A DNA stretch of 64,000 bases from Micrasema longulum. Taxonomy: Eukaryota > Arthropoda > Insecta > Trichoptera > Brachycentridae. The notes below the pieces were generated by a model, which was not told the origin of the DNA, made no database searches, and saw only the letters and a program-made list of their open reading frames with translations. Positions 1 through 12,047 of the stretch are shown here, in pieces (within the stretch, counting starts at the first letter, position 1; each line of letters opens with the position of its first letter). Location of the stretch: positions 158,914-222,913 of the forward strand of contig JAGVSM010003455.1 in NCBI GenBank assembly GCA_022494885.1, read 5' to 3'. A program made the translations under genes and the position numbers.

Positions 1-105
1 GACCATTTCCTTTTGAATTATCGAGGATATTACAAATACTAAAATCGAGTGCATGGAGAATCATAATATTAAACTTGAGGAAATTATTTCAAAATCAACA
101 ATAAT

Positions 106-710
106 ATCAACAATATTTTGAGTTTGTCCAAATTTTTGTAGACAAGGACTGGATTCAACTCCCTGGGGAGCTGTTTATACTAACATATTACAACAGAGAT
201 GAAGAACATTTAAGAGAAGATAATATAGAAGTCTAGGCATCTACAGGGCTTATGACCTGTCAATGGCTGGTTTAAGTGGCCACTTTACACACTGTGTAAC
301 ATTCACCATTCTGCCCATATTTAAACATCTATATTCCTTCAATTCTTTCATCTGTTGGATGTTTGTGAAGTTAAAGATTTGAAACCTTTATTTATGCGGG
401 TGAGATTCATCTAATTAAATTATTTCACCTACATACTAGGCAACGCCTGAAAATGTTATTTTTTCAACTTCTATACTTCTTCATGGACCAGGTAATTTAT
501 CAACAATATTTTGAGTTTGTCCAAATTTTTGTAGACAAGGACTGGATTCAACTCCCTGGGGAGCTGTTTATATTAACACATTACGACAGAGATGAAGAAC
601 ATTTAAGAGAAGGTAATTTAGAAGTCTAGGCATCTACAGGGCTTATGACGTGTAATGGCTGGTTTAAGTGGCCACTTAACACAATGTGTAACATTCACCA
701 TTCTGCCACC
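106..710 (+). repeat. 393-bp repeat, 1.5 tandem units
   Basis: The sequence starting 'caacaatattttgagtttg' at about 107 recurs at about 501, giving a period of 393 bp. The first unit is complete and the second stops near 710, after 'cattctgcc'. Landmarks of the unit, in order, are 'ttgtagacaaggactggatt', 'gtctaggcatctacagggct', 'taagtggccactttacacac' and 'ctaggcaacgcctgaaaa'. The same unit occurs at about ten other places in the window in both orientations. No coding frame is evident. The family is not one I can name; it may be a satellite-like module carried by a non-autonomous element. Confidence 0.85.
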
Positions 711-1148
711 ATTTCTGCCACTAATATCTGCAACATAGTATCGCTATTTCAATAATGTTAACTCAATAACAGAGAGTGAATATAGGGATATTCACTGCAT
801 AATAAGATTCATTGGCTTTGAAGAGGAAACAGTTTAAAACGAAAAGAAATTTTGCTCTCAAATGAAATCTTAATCGTCGTAATGCTGATCTTTGGCTCTT
901 TTGACTATTGAGTTTGCCAACCACTGGTCTAGGTAATCAAGATCCTAATCTACCAAAATGCAAAAGGCCGATAACTGAGGCCCTGAGGCCGATCAAATGA
1001 AGCTCGAAGGGCCGAATCTTCTAGCAAATCGATAGCCGAATGTTAGTATGCTTGTATGCCAGTAATGTCGTATGTTATTTATTTGCGTAAAAGCAAAAAA
1101 TATTTATCTGAATATTGAAAATTTGGAACCGTTTTCAACTAGTACATA

Positions 1149-1492
1149 GTCAATAACATTTAGAGTTTGTCCAAATTTTTGTAGACAAGGACTGAATTCA
1201 ACTCTCTGGGGAGCTGTTAATATTAACATATTACAACAGATATGAAGAAAATTTTAGATAAAAAAAAATATGGAAGTCTAGGCATCTACAGGGCTTATGA
1301 CCTGTCATTGGCTGGTCAAAGTAGCCACTTGAATAGTGTGTAACATTAACCATTTCGTCCATATTTGAACATCGTTATTCCTTCAACTCTTTCATCTGTT
1401 TATGTTAGAAGAGTTTGAAGAGCTGAAACCTTTATTTATGTGGGTGAAATTCATCTAATTGAATTATTTCACACATTTATTAGGCAAACTAA
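1149..1492 (+). repeat. 393-bp repeat, single diverged unit
   Basis: This is a further forward copy of the 393-bp unit, from 'agagtttgtccaaatttttg' to 'attaggcaaact'. It holds most of the unit but lacks the last ~50 bp before the next tandem start. It carries a local A-rich expansion near 1260. Confidence 0.8.
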
Positions 1493-1915
1493 AAAATAAA
1501 TAAGAGCGGTTTCTTTTTGGTGTGTCATATTTTTTTTTGTCTGACGACAAAACGTTGCTTTTGTGGTTGCTAATGTGCGCAAGGGGCACAAGAAAATGTT
1601 TATTTTTGTCGGAAGCAATAATGGTAACGCAATAAGTCGAACAGAAATCACCCGTAACAAATTATTTATCGTGTTTCAAGGAAAGGCGGGCTCGAGTCTG
1701 GAGATTGTACTTGAATAAATATATGCCAACTAATTTCTTTACATTCTAAACACAGTAATTGGGTAGAATACTGATAAGAGGCAAAAAAGATAGAAAAAGA
1801 AAAAACTAAAATTGAAATTCATTGCATCTCAGTCAGTAAAACAAAAAGCTTAAGAATATCTAAGTACCCTAAAAAATGCAAACTGATGATTGGTATTAAG
1901 TCAGTGGAATAGGTC

Positions 1916-2450
1916 ATGTCTTTTAAATATTTAGGTGTTGAAATCTCAAGCCACAGCGACATATACTACGAACTGAGAGAACGAACTAATAAAGCCTCGG
2001 CAATATCTGAATGCCTGAGAAATATCGTATGGCACAATAAACATGCGGAGTGTAAGCAAGGTATATACGAAAAATTTGTCAGACCAATCATGACGTATGC
2101 AGACAAGACGAAGGCAGATACCGTACGAACTAAAAATCTTCTCAGAATATCAGAGATGAAAGTACTAAGAGCAATTGCAGGAAAGACTCTCAGGGACAGA
2201 ATCCCGAATCAAGAAGTTAGATGGATTTGCGATACTCAAGACATAGTTCGGCGGAGAAGAACAAAGAGAAGATTTTGGAGAGATTACGTCGACAGAATAG
2301 ACAGCTCCAAAATCCCCTTCACTGAGGCCCATGTAATTCCAGCTGGTCACCGTTTGCCGGAAGATCACCAACGAGATGGAAAGACAACTGCAACTCAGCG
2401 TCTCAGGAATCACCCTCTAGCCAATAACAAATCAACCAATCTTAACAAAA
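1916..2450 (+). pseudogene. LINE reverse transcriptase C-terminus (fragment)
   Basis: The translated frame opens with FKYLGVEISS, the block that follows the RT palm in many insect non-LTR retrotransposons. It continues with EMKVLRAIAGKTLRDRIPN and RRRRTKRRFW, typical of the C-terminal 'fingerless' end of RTE/jockey-type ORF2 proteins. Near 2356 the frame slips: the expected GRSPTRWKDN block is readable in another frame. The RT core and endonuclease are absent, so this is a dead 3' fragment. The flanking DNA shows no matching 5' part. The exact clade cannot be settled by eye. Confidence 0.75.
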
Positions 2451-5400
2451 AAAACATAGAGAAGAAGAAATTCATTGCAGCAGAGGGAAAAAAAAATGTC
2501 AAAATTTGAATTACAGTGAAACTCCAATTGCTTTTTTATTTTGTTGTTTTATAAGAAATACTTTTTTCATATTGACCTACATTTCAGCAGAAACAGAAAA
2601 CCTGTTTTAAAAGGAAGTTACTATGAAAAAAAATGTTTAAGTTTTACGCAATTTACACAAATATTTTTAATTTTCAAGTCTGTAATAAAAAATTTCAGCT
2701 GTGATAGAAAAAAAAAAAAAGTTAAATTAGAGCAGGTCTGAAGCTTGGACACATGGTCCGTGACCGTAACCCGGTCTTCACAACCACAAGGGGTACCTTT
2801 ATATATTTTCTTACTACGAAAGAGTTACTATTTGAAACTGTTTTTTAGCACCCTTATTATTATTCCACTCGTTTCAACAAGTACCCTCCTCAATATAAAA
2901 TACACCCACTTAAATCAGTTGCGAGGGACTTTCACCCACCCTTGAAATAAATTTTCGTGTGAGGGTGAAAAAAACAATGGAAATAATTTTTTTTTTTTCT
3001 AAATTAAAATGTTTGTGAAAAACAACAACAATATGAACAAAATTGTAAATTACAACTGAAAATTAAACTAATTCTTGTGCGGCTGTGGTAAAACTAAAGT
3101 CTTCATAGGATACAAAACTTTATATATCTCTCTAATTTGTTTTATGATAAAATCGTTTTTTTTTGTTATCTTTAAATTACTATTTTCACACAGGATTTAA
3201 ATTACTATTTTCACACAATATGCTTGATTTTAATACAAAAAACATTTATCCTTCGAAAAATAATTATACGAATGAAAGTTATGCCAATAAAACAATAAAT
3301 ATATTTCACTGTATAAAAAAGAGCACGAGAATAGAACTTAGAACAGGGAAAGCAGAGACGCTTTTCTGTGGCTAGTGTTTGTGTAAAAGCGACAAAAATA
3401 AAATAATACATTCGTTCAATCAGTCGGTTATTGGCAGTAAGATTATTAAATTACGCTAATTAAAATAAAAATTTAAATTTAAATTAAATTAATTTAAATT
3501 AAAGCACGCTTATTAAATTAACGGCGTTTTCATGATTTTTATTTTATTTTGCATTACGGGCCAAAATAAATTATGATTTTCATAAATTAATAAACAGAAT
3601 AGATATATTTTTTTTTTGTCTCAACTTCAGAATATCCTGTCTTTTGCTTGAGGTAACACGATGTTATAGCATAACCTTTTAAGAGTTAATATTATATACA
3701 ATTAATATTATAATAATTGGCTGTCTATCCAACTACGCCACGACGCCTATCTTTGTGAAATATTTATTCAAAATAAAATGATTTGTATATACTCGTATAT
3801 ATACGGGACGAACCGTATATAAAAGCGATTATGCGCAGCTTACCATTATATTTGACTGACCATAATAATGTTTTACTGTAACTTTATTTACAGAAAAACA
3901 AATAAATGATTACTTTTTATTTTAAATAATTTCCACCGTTTATATTTTTATCCTAACATAAATATAAATAGTTATAAAGCGCGCCAAGCGCCTGCGGTGA
4001 GCCAAGAAACTAGCCGATTATTCCAGCTTTTTTTTATGCACATAAGTTTACTGTATTTTGAATGTCTTAACCCCAGTGCGGGTTTTTTCTGCTAGATTTA
4101 ACTTGCAGATTACACAAATTATTAGAAGATTCTTGATTTGGAAAACAGTATTTCTTAATGGCTATTTTTCTTTTAGATGGTACTTTTGACATAAGACAAC
4201 AAATACTTTCATGCGTCATTTTGCAGGACATATGCGCTCAACGCGGCCGTTTTTAGAATTATTAATTTCTAGAACAATTAGGCCAGTTGACATTTTAGTT
4301 GAATTCCTAATATTGACTGAATTCATAGCGCTATTTTTTATTTATTTTTAAATGAGTTTTGAATTAAAGGATAATATATCAATATAATATAATATATCAA
4401 AAAGTTACGTCGCTTAATTTAATTTCATGGATGAGAGTTGTTGTATCATACAGAGCCGCAGAAAAATATTAATTAATAGTATATATTACTTTCATTATAT
4501 TATGTACCTTCTACGTAGGTACAAATATATGCTATTTTTTATAGCTTACCTGTAAATAAAATCACCATTCGCCACTGGTATATATCAAATAACTAAATGA
4601 AAAATATAAAAATGATGAAAAATGCCATGCATGTTCAATAATTTCATGTAAAGTGTTATTTCTCCGGTTGTTCATTTGCTGAGCTAAACAAATAAGGACG
4701 CTATTAAGGTTTTACGAAGTACGTCAGGCTTAATACGCAAATTTTAATATTAACATAGTCCAACTGTAAAGGGAACGCCTTCTACACGATTTCTCAGATA
4801 TTTTTGCACTAAGCTAAGATGTTTGAGAAAGCTTAAAGAACTCAGTTGAAATATTAATGAATAATAAATAAAACAGGGTGACATCGAAAATGAATTTAAA
4901 GTAAAATAATTAAATACCTTACTGCATTCTTCACGATCCAAAATAAGTTGCTAGGGGAAGTCAACGCAATTTTAGAGTTGTTTAAACTACCCTTGTTATT
5001 CGTTTTGCACCTTGACAATAGAGAAATTGTATGTGACGAATTTATTCAGTCATTTTTAAACCATTTGTTTATTCCACATAGGGGGATTTTTAATATCCTG
5101 AAATAGTTTACATCTTCTGAAATCTGAATTAAATTTGTATTTACATTGTTAAACAGAAGATGCTTAAACAAAATTAATTTAAAGTGCAATGGGGAAATAT
5201 AACTTTTTTTTAGATTTTTTTAATTAATAAAGCTCTTTGATATATTGTCGAATTAAAAAAAGTAATTTACTACTTATTAGTTGCATAAAAAAAAAATATA
5301 ACGAAAACGATCCATTGCATTGGCCACGAACCTAATACGTCACGATTCACGTTTGTTTGTTTCTGGCCATTGAAATTTGTTTAGAACATTATCACAATCA

Positions 5401-5692
5401 CAGTCTTGACATCACAACAACCAAAGCCAAGCACGTCTCGTTTTTCTTGCTTATTAAATTTAACTTTCGTAGTATGTGATATTAAAAAAATCTCAATTTT
5501 TTTAAAGTTATGTACCTCTAATTGTGCATTAATACTCGTAGTACAAATTTAGTACGTACTGCTATGTCAAAACCGATTTTTTAAATAAATAATATGTTTT
5601 TATATAATCAGTAATAGGTTTACAGCAGTCCAAAAAGAACTATTGAAAGTTGTAGTGAAATCTATTTTAAAGCAATTTTCATTTTAAACTTG
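2451..5692. other. No gene seen; AT-rich intergenic DNA
   Basis: No credible coding frame was found; open frames here are short and of biased AT composition. Noted inside it are an AT palindrome-like run of alternating AAATTT/TTTAAA at about 3466-3505 and a possible, very weak minus-strand SINE head near 2740-2790. Confidence 0.5.
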
Positions 5693-5765
5693 TCGGAATT
5701 CGAACCCAGAACTCCAGGCATAGTAGCTAAACGTTCTTAGCTACCGTACCACAAGGATGCGAGAT
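5693..5765 (-). mobile_element. tRNA-derived SINE head (fragment)
   Basis: Read on the minus strand, the sequence carries an A-box-like 'gtggtacggtagctaagaac' and, about 30 bp further on, 'ctgggttcgaattccgaca', a good pol III B-box (GGTTCGANTCC). The arrangement is that of the tRNA-like 5' part of a SINE. No SINE body follows, so the copy is truncated. An intact tRNA gene is excluded because the acceptor and anticodon stems do not pair. Confidence 0.6.
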
Positions 5766-6627
5766 GCTACTCCGTGGACCTTACCTTTTTAAATGTATGT
5801 TTTTTTTAAAGAGTTATATTTAGTTGCGTAATTTCATTTTTTAATTATTTTTTTCCATTAAAGAAACGATCCCAGGGCATCATACAACCTAAAAGATGAT
5901 ATTAAACATTTTCTTCTCGAGATGTACATCAGAATAATTTATTAAGTGACAAAAAATGTTACCCTTCGTGGTTTATACTTCTTTGCGTTTCTGCGTCCCT
6001 AGAGTATTAATCCTAATGGAATATTAGTTTTTCTGTAAGAAAGTTTCTGGAAAACTACCTAAAATAACTAACAAGATAAACAGAACATGCCGAGTCGCGC
6101 CTTTCAGGTTTTATGTTATAAGCAAGATTTGTCTTATCCTTATTAGATTCTTATCTCCTGTTAGAATATTCCCTCAACTAGCTTTAAATAAATCAGTTTT
6201 CTTTTTTTTATATTGTCAGGTTCTACTCGAACAAAAGATTGAATAAATTTCTGATTGTTGTTTTTCGTAATGCGATTTAAGGAAGGAAGGAAGGCGTAAA
6301 AACGCCTTTAAAAATAGCAAAAACTTTGTATTCAAATCAAACCCGTAATTATTATTAAAATAAATCATTTCTAAGATTAAAAATATGGCGTTTTTATTTA
6401 TTTATTTAAATACGGCATTTCTGCCATTTAAAAATATGTAGCTTAAAAAAAAGAAAATTACAAAACCAGTGCGTGTCTAAAATATAAATTTTATGAAATT
6501 AAGTACCTATTTCTGTCCCAATTTTGTTAAAAGCTATATTTGTTACGTTCTTTTTTATGCGTTTCATAAACGGTTTTCCCGAATTCATTTTTAGGAATAA
6601 ATTTAAAAATTAAAATTAAATGTCTTG
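5766..6627. other. No gene seen
   Basis: AT-rich sequence without a recognisable coding frame or repeat. A short GGAA run occurs near 6285. Confidence 0.4.
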
Positions 6628-7020
6628 AACAAGTAGAAGAAGTTGTGTATCTGGGGAACATGTTTCAAGAGATGGAAGAGTAAGTAAACAATGTTGAAAA
6701 GAGAGTGAATGCCGAAACAAAATGGACTAAAAAAGACTAAAAAAGGATCTCTGCGATGATTTGGTCATCTAAAACGAATTGATGATGAAAAAATGGTAAA
6801 ACAAGTAGGTATATACGGTGAAAATGGACGGTAACGTGAGACGAGGACGACCAAGGAAGACGAGGCATGATCAGATAAACTAAAACCTTAAGTCTGGTCA
6901 TGTCAAAAGCAGGCAAAACCAAAGGACATGTATGACAAGATGTATGAATGTGAAAGAAGCTAGAAATGTATGCCAGGATAGACGTGTGTGGCGGTGCATT
7001 ATCTCTCAGGAAATGGCGTG
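6628..7020 (+). pseudogene. LINE ORF2 C-terminus, internally deleted
   Basis: Two blocks match the LINE copy on the minus strand at 29859-31167. The first, near 6632, reads VEEVVYLGNMF. The second, from about 6750, reads RFGHLKRIDDEKMVKQ, followed after frame changes by the RRGRPRK-type DNA-binding stretch, a CMNVKEARNVCQD-like block and a final SQEMA-like end. About 300 bp that should lie between them are missing. It carries several stops and frameshifts, so it is an old relic. Confidence 0.7.
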
Positions 7021-8557
7021 ATAGTAGTTTTAAAAATAGATTACCATTCCAAAAACAAAAAAATGCGAAACTTGTATTCACGATAACAACCAGGGTAGCA
7101 TAATTCTGCAAGGATCAAAACATCCGCAATATGTTTTTTACAAGTTTGCCTGCCTGAAGCGCTGGAGCTTCCTGCTTGCTTATTGTTTACCCGCGCGCCA
7201 TTCAAACCATCACCCTACGTCAGTTCTGCGCTCCTAATCCAATTCCCAGCATCCATATTCAGATGTTATAAAGGTCAGGGTCGCTTGGGGCACCTACAGT
7301 AAAATGAATTTTTTGTGTGCAATAAAAATATTAATTCTAACAAAAAATATCTGAAGAGACAGATCATCAATTATTTAATTGATTGAGTCTGGCAATAAAA
7401 ATAAAAACATCTACGGTATAGATTAATTTACTCCTATACATTTTGTGGCTACAAAAATGTTGTTAGACTTTTAAATAAGATTGCGGACGTCTCAAGGATA
7501 ACAATGGTGTTAAAATATTAAAAAAATCATATATGGTAATTTATTTTTAAAATTAATTTATTTGAAAGCAATATCTGCTTATGCTGGATAATAAAGCGAA
7601 AAAATATACATTAGAAGTTCGAGAAATGTGGTAAGTATAAAAGCGTGAATGAGTTTGGTATGATAATATTTAAACTCAATCGAGTTTTTTTACTAAAAAC
7701 ATAAGAATATTTTTAGAGACGACGTGCATTTTTTATGCAGTTATTGCACATTGAAATTAAGGAATCGAATCCCGTTTTTTTTCATCTAAATAAAATTTAA
7801 TTACTGCACATTTATATTTAGAAATAATAAATAATTCGCACTTCCCTAGGTCAGATATTGTCACCGTATGTTTTTGTAAACAAACACACATTGATGGTCA
7901 TGAGATGAATTTGAAACCAATCAACGTTGCGATTTTTACTTACATATTAACATACCTGTATATTACACAAATTATTTGTTTAAATTGTTAATGTGTTAGC
8001 GTACGCATATTATTGACCGTATAGTACCGATATTTGAAATTGTAATATCGAATAAATACTAGTATTATAAAGTGCAAATATTACACAAAATAAAGAGAAA
8101 GTGTTCAAAATATATTTATACGTTTTATGTATTTAAATTCAGTTGAACAAATAATTTAAACATACTTAAATAAATGTTAAAATGTACAAATATTGGAAAG
8201 TAGAAGAAAACTAAATGATTCGTTATTTTTGTACTGTTCCAAACGCTCTCGCGGCCGTATTATCTCGTGTATACAGTAATTAAGTCAGTTGGAGTTAAGT
8301 GGAAACCTTAATGCTCACAAATAGTGAACTCAAATAGGTTCATGAATATAAACAATATACACGAGAAAAACTGTTTTCTCGTGCCGCAAAAGTGGTTCAA
8401 AATAGCACCCCTGGCCGGGTTACCGGATTTGTCACCGTGTATATAAATGTATATACAAAAAATTACAGTGCATACTCGTTGATAAGAAAAATTCATGCAT
8501 TTGCAAATTAATACTCAAATTGTGTAGATATATTTTATTTAAAACTTTTGAATTTTC
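7021..8557. other. No gene seen
   Basis: AT-rich DNA with only chance short frames. A GC-rich patch at about 7140-7260 shows no domain or repeat that I recognise. Confidence 0.4.
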
Positions 8558-8748
8558 AGTTGTCAATTTGGAAAAAATAGATATTGGTGTTATCAGGTGC
8601 CATAAGGTGAATTCTATGTTCTGCTAAAAACACCCAGGCCGTTTTCATACAAAAAACTTTAAGAATAACCTTCTGAAAATAGTGTTGATCACAAAAACAG
8701 TATTTCTCATTTTGCAGAAAACACTCACAGCACTAGGAAAATCTTACG
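8558..8748 (-). mobile_element. MITE-A fragment
   Basis: On the minus strand this matches the right two thirds of the TIR element at 48371-48805. Shared stretches include 'taccgtaagatttt', 'gtgttttctgcaaaatgaga', 'tttttagcagaacatagaat' and a 'cacctgataacaccaatat' block. It ends before the right terminal inverted repeat, so this copy is truncated at both ends. Confidence 0.7.
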
Positions 8749-9609
8749 GTATAGATGATGATAAGAATATGTATGCCTCCAGAAATTTAGTTCTCTTTAA
8801 TAAATTGAAGTGTATAAATGCATGAGTATTTTAATTCAACAAATTCATTAATTTAAATATACCTGTAATAAAAAAAATAATTTTAAAACATAACATCAGC
8901 TCATACGTTCAAAGTTTGAATGAGGTACCATTCAATATTTGATCTGGGCCGCGATTATGAACGGCTATCTTCATCGGTATACTCAGACTGATATTTATTT
9001 ACGAAAGTGTGAATATTTGTATGAAAATTCAAAGTATCTTCGTCGGTAACCGGTAATTGGATTTAGTTTAAAAAAATGTAAACATATTATATTTTTCATA
9101 CAGAAAACTTCATTTTACTTTGTATATAAAATTGAAGATAAAATTTAACTTCCCATTAGAATACATACCCTGGTTGTTTTCCGTAAAATTTATATTTTAG
9201 GTTGTGTGGTCAGTCAGATTTAAAAAATCACCAAAATTCGTTTGACACATCGTAGAACTATTTTCGAAGGTTTTCAGCAAATCAATTACATGGTTATTTA
9301 TAATTATGTACCCTTATATAAATATAAAATAATGTCCAATACATAATGATACAACATACATCAGAGTTTTAATAGGTCTGCTAGAAAATGCGCGTCATAT
9401 GTCATGTGGTCAGTCAGACTTTAAAAGTCATTAAAACTGGTCAAACATATACTTAAATAGTTATTTGTATTATAAAAAAAAAATGATTTTATTATTTAGC
9501 ATTTGTCAAAGTAAAAAAACATTTGAACTGTCGTGTAGATTTGATTATTTACTCTTTTCACAAAAGTGCTATTATCTCAGTTTCACTTTTCTATGGCTGG
9601 ATGCTTTCT

Positions 9610-9862
9610 ACATATTCTTCTTCTTCTGCCTTGTTCTCTCCACTGCTGGATAAAGGCCTCTCACAAACATCTCCACTCCATCCTATCACCGCTTTCATCA
9701 TCCATTTTTTACCAGCTATCGAGGTGATGTCATCGATTCATCTTTTTTGTGGCCTTCTAACACTTCCATTGTTTGACCATGGTCTCCACTTTATTATTCT
9801 GGGTGTCCACATGCCATTATTTTGCCTCCCTAAGCGCATAACGTCGTTCAATTCACTATCAT
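9610..9862 (-). pseudogene. LINE ORF2 C-terminal tail (fragment)
   Basis: The minus strand encodes IIKWRPWSNNGSVRRPQKR, a stop, then IDDITSIAGKKWMMKAV and CERPLSSSG. This matches the common ending of insect LINE ORF2 proteins, in which a W-RP-DG-R--GRPQ-RW-DDI--VAG--W motif precedes a short tail. The tryptophan expected after the RPQKR motif is now a stop codon. No RT core is adjacent, so it is a 5'-truncated dead copy. Confidence 0.7.
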
Positions 9863-9987
9863 CAAAGTTAAATACGTAAATACTGATAGTGTACCTATTT
9901 TCATTAAAATACCTTATAAATTTACTTATATTTGTATGCATAATTGTTATTTTTCTAACTTTTTCTAATTTTAAGATTTTTTCAATA

Positions 9988-10417
9988 TCAGGTTGAGAAA
10001 AAAGTAATTTCGCATTTCACGCCTTTTTTTTCAACTAAGTATTTCTCGTTCATTATTGGTCACATGGGATCATTCGATACGGCGTTGTAAAGGTGTGAGT
10101 GTATACTACAAACGTTTTTTGTAAAATATTGCGCTTGGCCGGTTCAGTCGTGAACTATCGTGCATCGAGTTCTTAAAGGAAGAAATTCGCCATATTTAAC
10201 ATTTTGGCTACCTGAAAGGGAAAAACGCGTCGTAAGCGACCAAAAAAAATTGCGATGTATACGGGGCCGATACTCTTCAGTTTGTATCGTGATTTTTGTT
10301 GACAACAAGTTGTCGCAAAGAACGGCGCATATTTGACTTGATTCGGATTATTGAAACACTTTTTATAAAGCATTGAAATAAAGCGAAAAATACGAAATGA
10401 CTTTTTCCCCAACCTAT
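9988..10417 (+). mobile_element. Internally deleted mariner element
   Basis: Terminal inverted repeats of about 30 bp bound the element. The left end reads 'aggttgagaaaaaagtaatt' and the right end, reverse-complemented, 'aggttggggaaaaagtcatt'. TA dinucleotides sit directly outside both (9986-9987 and 10418-10419), as expected for Tc1/mariner insertion. From about 10172 the plus strand encodes EIRHI-HFGYLKGKNAS and CDVYGADTL, the N-terminal helix-turn-helix of a mariner transposase, with stops. The rest of the transposase, including the catalytic DDD domain, is missing. At 430 bp it is a non-autonomous derivative. Confidence 0.8.
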
Positions 10418-10813
10418 TATAACCGATGGGAAAAAGGCACTTTTGTTCTCTTCTCTGGTCTGGTCTATGTTTTACTTTCTAGGGAATTAAATCTTTTCCT
10501 TATCTACAAACATTTAGACTTATTTAAAATATTGTCCATTAAGACACCGGTCTGGTTCTGTTCTTGCATTCACACGATTGACTAATAATTGCTGGAGGCA
10601 CATAATACTCGTACAAGATAGGATTCTAGCTTGATCTATTTATCATTGGTCTTGGAATAACCCTAAGGGAATATTTGATAAGGTGGCTCAGTAGATTGAC
10701 ATACAATACACTCCATACAATAGTCTGGCCAGGATATTGTGGTTTCGATATCACTAATCCCGAATATCCGAGATAAAATATATACAATATACATACTTGT
10801 AACAAACAAAGAA

Positions 10814-11345
10814 TATCAACGATATTCTGAGTTTGTCCAAATTTTCCTAGACAAAAACTGGACTTAACTCCCTAGAAAGCTGTTAATGTTAATATATAAC
10901 AACAGAGATGAAGAACATTTAAAATAATTAAATATGAAAGTCTAGGCATCCATGGGGCTTATGATCTGGCATTGGCTGGTTTAAGTAACCGATTTACGCA
11001 CTGTGTAACATTCACCGTTCTGCCTATATTTGAACATGTATACACCTTTCCATTTATTTATGGTTGTGAAGATAAAAAGCTGAAATTTTTATTGCTACGG
11101 GTAAGGTTTTTCTAATTTCATTAATTAATCATTGCTCTTCAACTTTCCAACCATCAACATGGAAGGGAATAATTGAAGGAATACAGATGTTCAAATAAAA
11201 ACTGAATTGTGAATTTTACACAGTGTGTAAATTGGCCACTTAAACCAACTAACGACAGGTCATGAACCATGTAAATGCCTTGACTTCTACATTCCCATTT
11301 TTAAAATTTTCGCATATATTATCTCTGTTGTAATATATTAAACTA
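10814..11345. repeat. 393-bp repeat, inverted pair
   Basis: A forward unit (10814 to about 11147) is followed at once by a reverse-oriented partial unit (about 11150-11345). The forward arm starts 'tctgagtttgtccaaatttt'. The reverse arm contains 'acacagtgtgtaaattggcc' and ends in 'tctctgttgtaatatatt'. Both arms are more diverged than the copies near 23.5 kb. Confidence 0.75.
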
Positions 11346-11384
11346 AGAATAAATATGTTTTGACGCTGAGAAATAAAAGATCAA

Positions 11385-11920
11385 TAATCATCCTCATCAT
11401 TATTTTCCTATCTGCACCTAGTGGAATCCACTAAGTACATAGAACACTGCTTTGTGATTCCAATCGCAGCGTTTCTAGATCATTTTTGTTACATGAAAAG
11501 TAAGGTCATCAGTCTTACGCTTCGGGTACCACTCTAGTGACAGCGAAACAGTGTAGTGTTTTTTTTAAATTTTTTTTTATATGTGAGTTGCATTATTCTT
11601 TTACCTTGCTTATAATGTACAAGGTTTATATTTACTTCAAAGCGATAGTTATTTATTTGTTTACTTAAAAAAAAAAAAAAAAAAAAATTATATTAAATTT
11701 ACTTCAATGAAAAACTTTATTTAGCTAGTTTATGTAAGGATCGGTGGGATGTTTCGTATACAGTGTGGTGTTAAACCACTTTTTGTGTTGACACTGGCAG
11801 GGTCAACACAAAAAAAAAATTCAAGTTGACCCTGCCAGGAATCAAACCTGCGACCTCAAGAATGGTAGGCGGTTGCGCCAACCACTATACTACGAGGCCG
11901 GCTAATCGAGGTCGATTTCC
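11385..11920 (-). mobile_element. tRNA-derived SINE, interrupted
   Basis: On the minus strand the head at 11920-11820 carries 'agtatagtggttggcgcaac' (A-box-like) and 'gcaggtttgattcctggcag' (B-box). The body lies at about 11555-11385 and includes 'ggtaccc', 'agcgtaagactgatgacctt', 'gatcta' and a tail in 'gatgatgaggat'. Head and body are about 250 bp apart, against about 65 bp in the other copies, and the extra DNA holds an A-tract at about 11668-11688. The simplest reading is a later insertion inside the SINE. A 14-bp perfect inverted repeat lies beside the B-box (11794-11807 and 11825-11838). Confidence 0.65.
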
Positions 11921-12047
11921 TGTTATCGGGTTTTTACTTAAGACTAGGCCATTAAGTCGAAAACGCTTTTTCGATTCTGGTTCTATTTCACTCGAAAAAC
12001 TGTATTCTGTATTTGCTTGGACACGGAATGTCAATCAGCTTTAGACT

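Noticed and set aside
3720..3750. Minus-strand A-box-like 'cgtggcgtagttggatagac'
   Set aside because: No B-box at the right distance and no repeat body; chance match.
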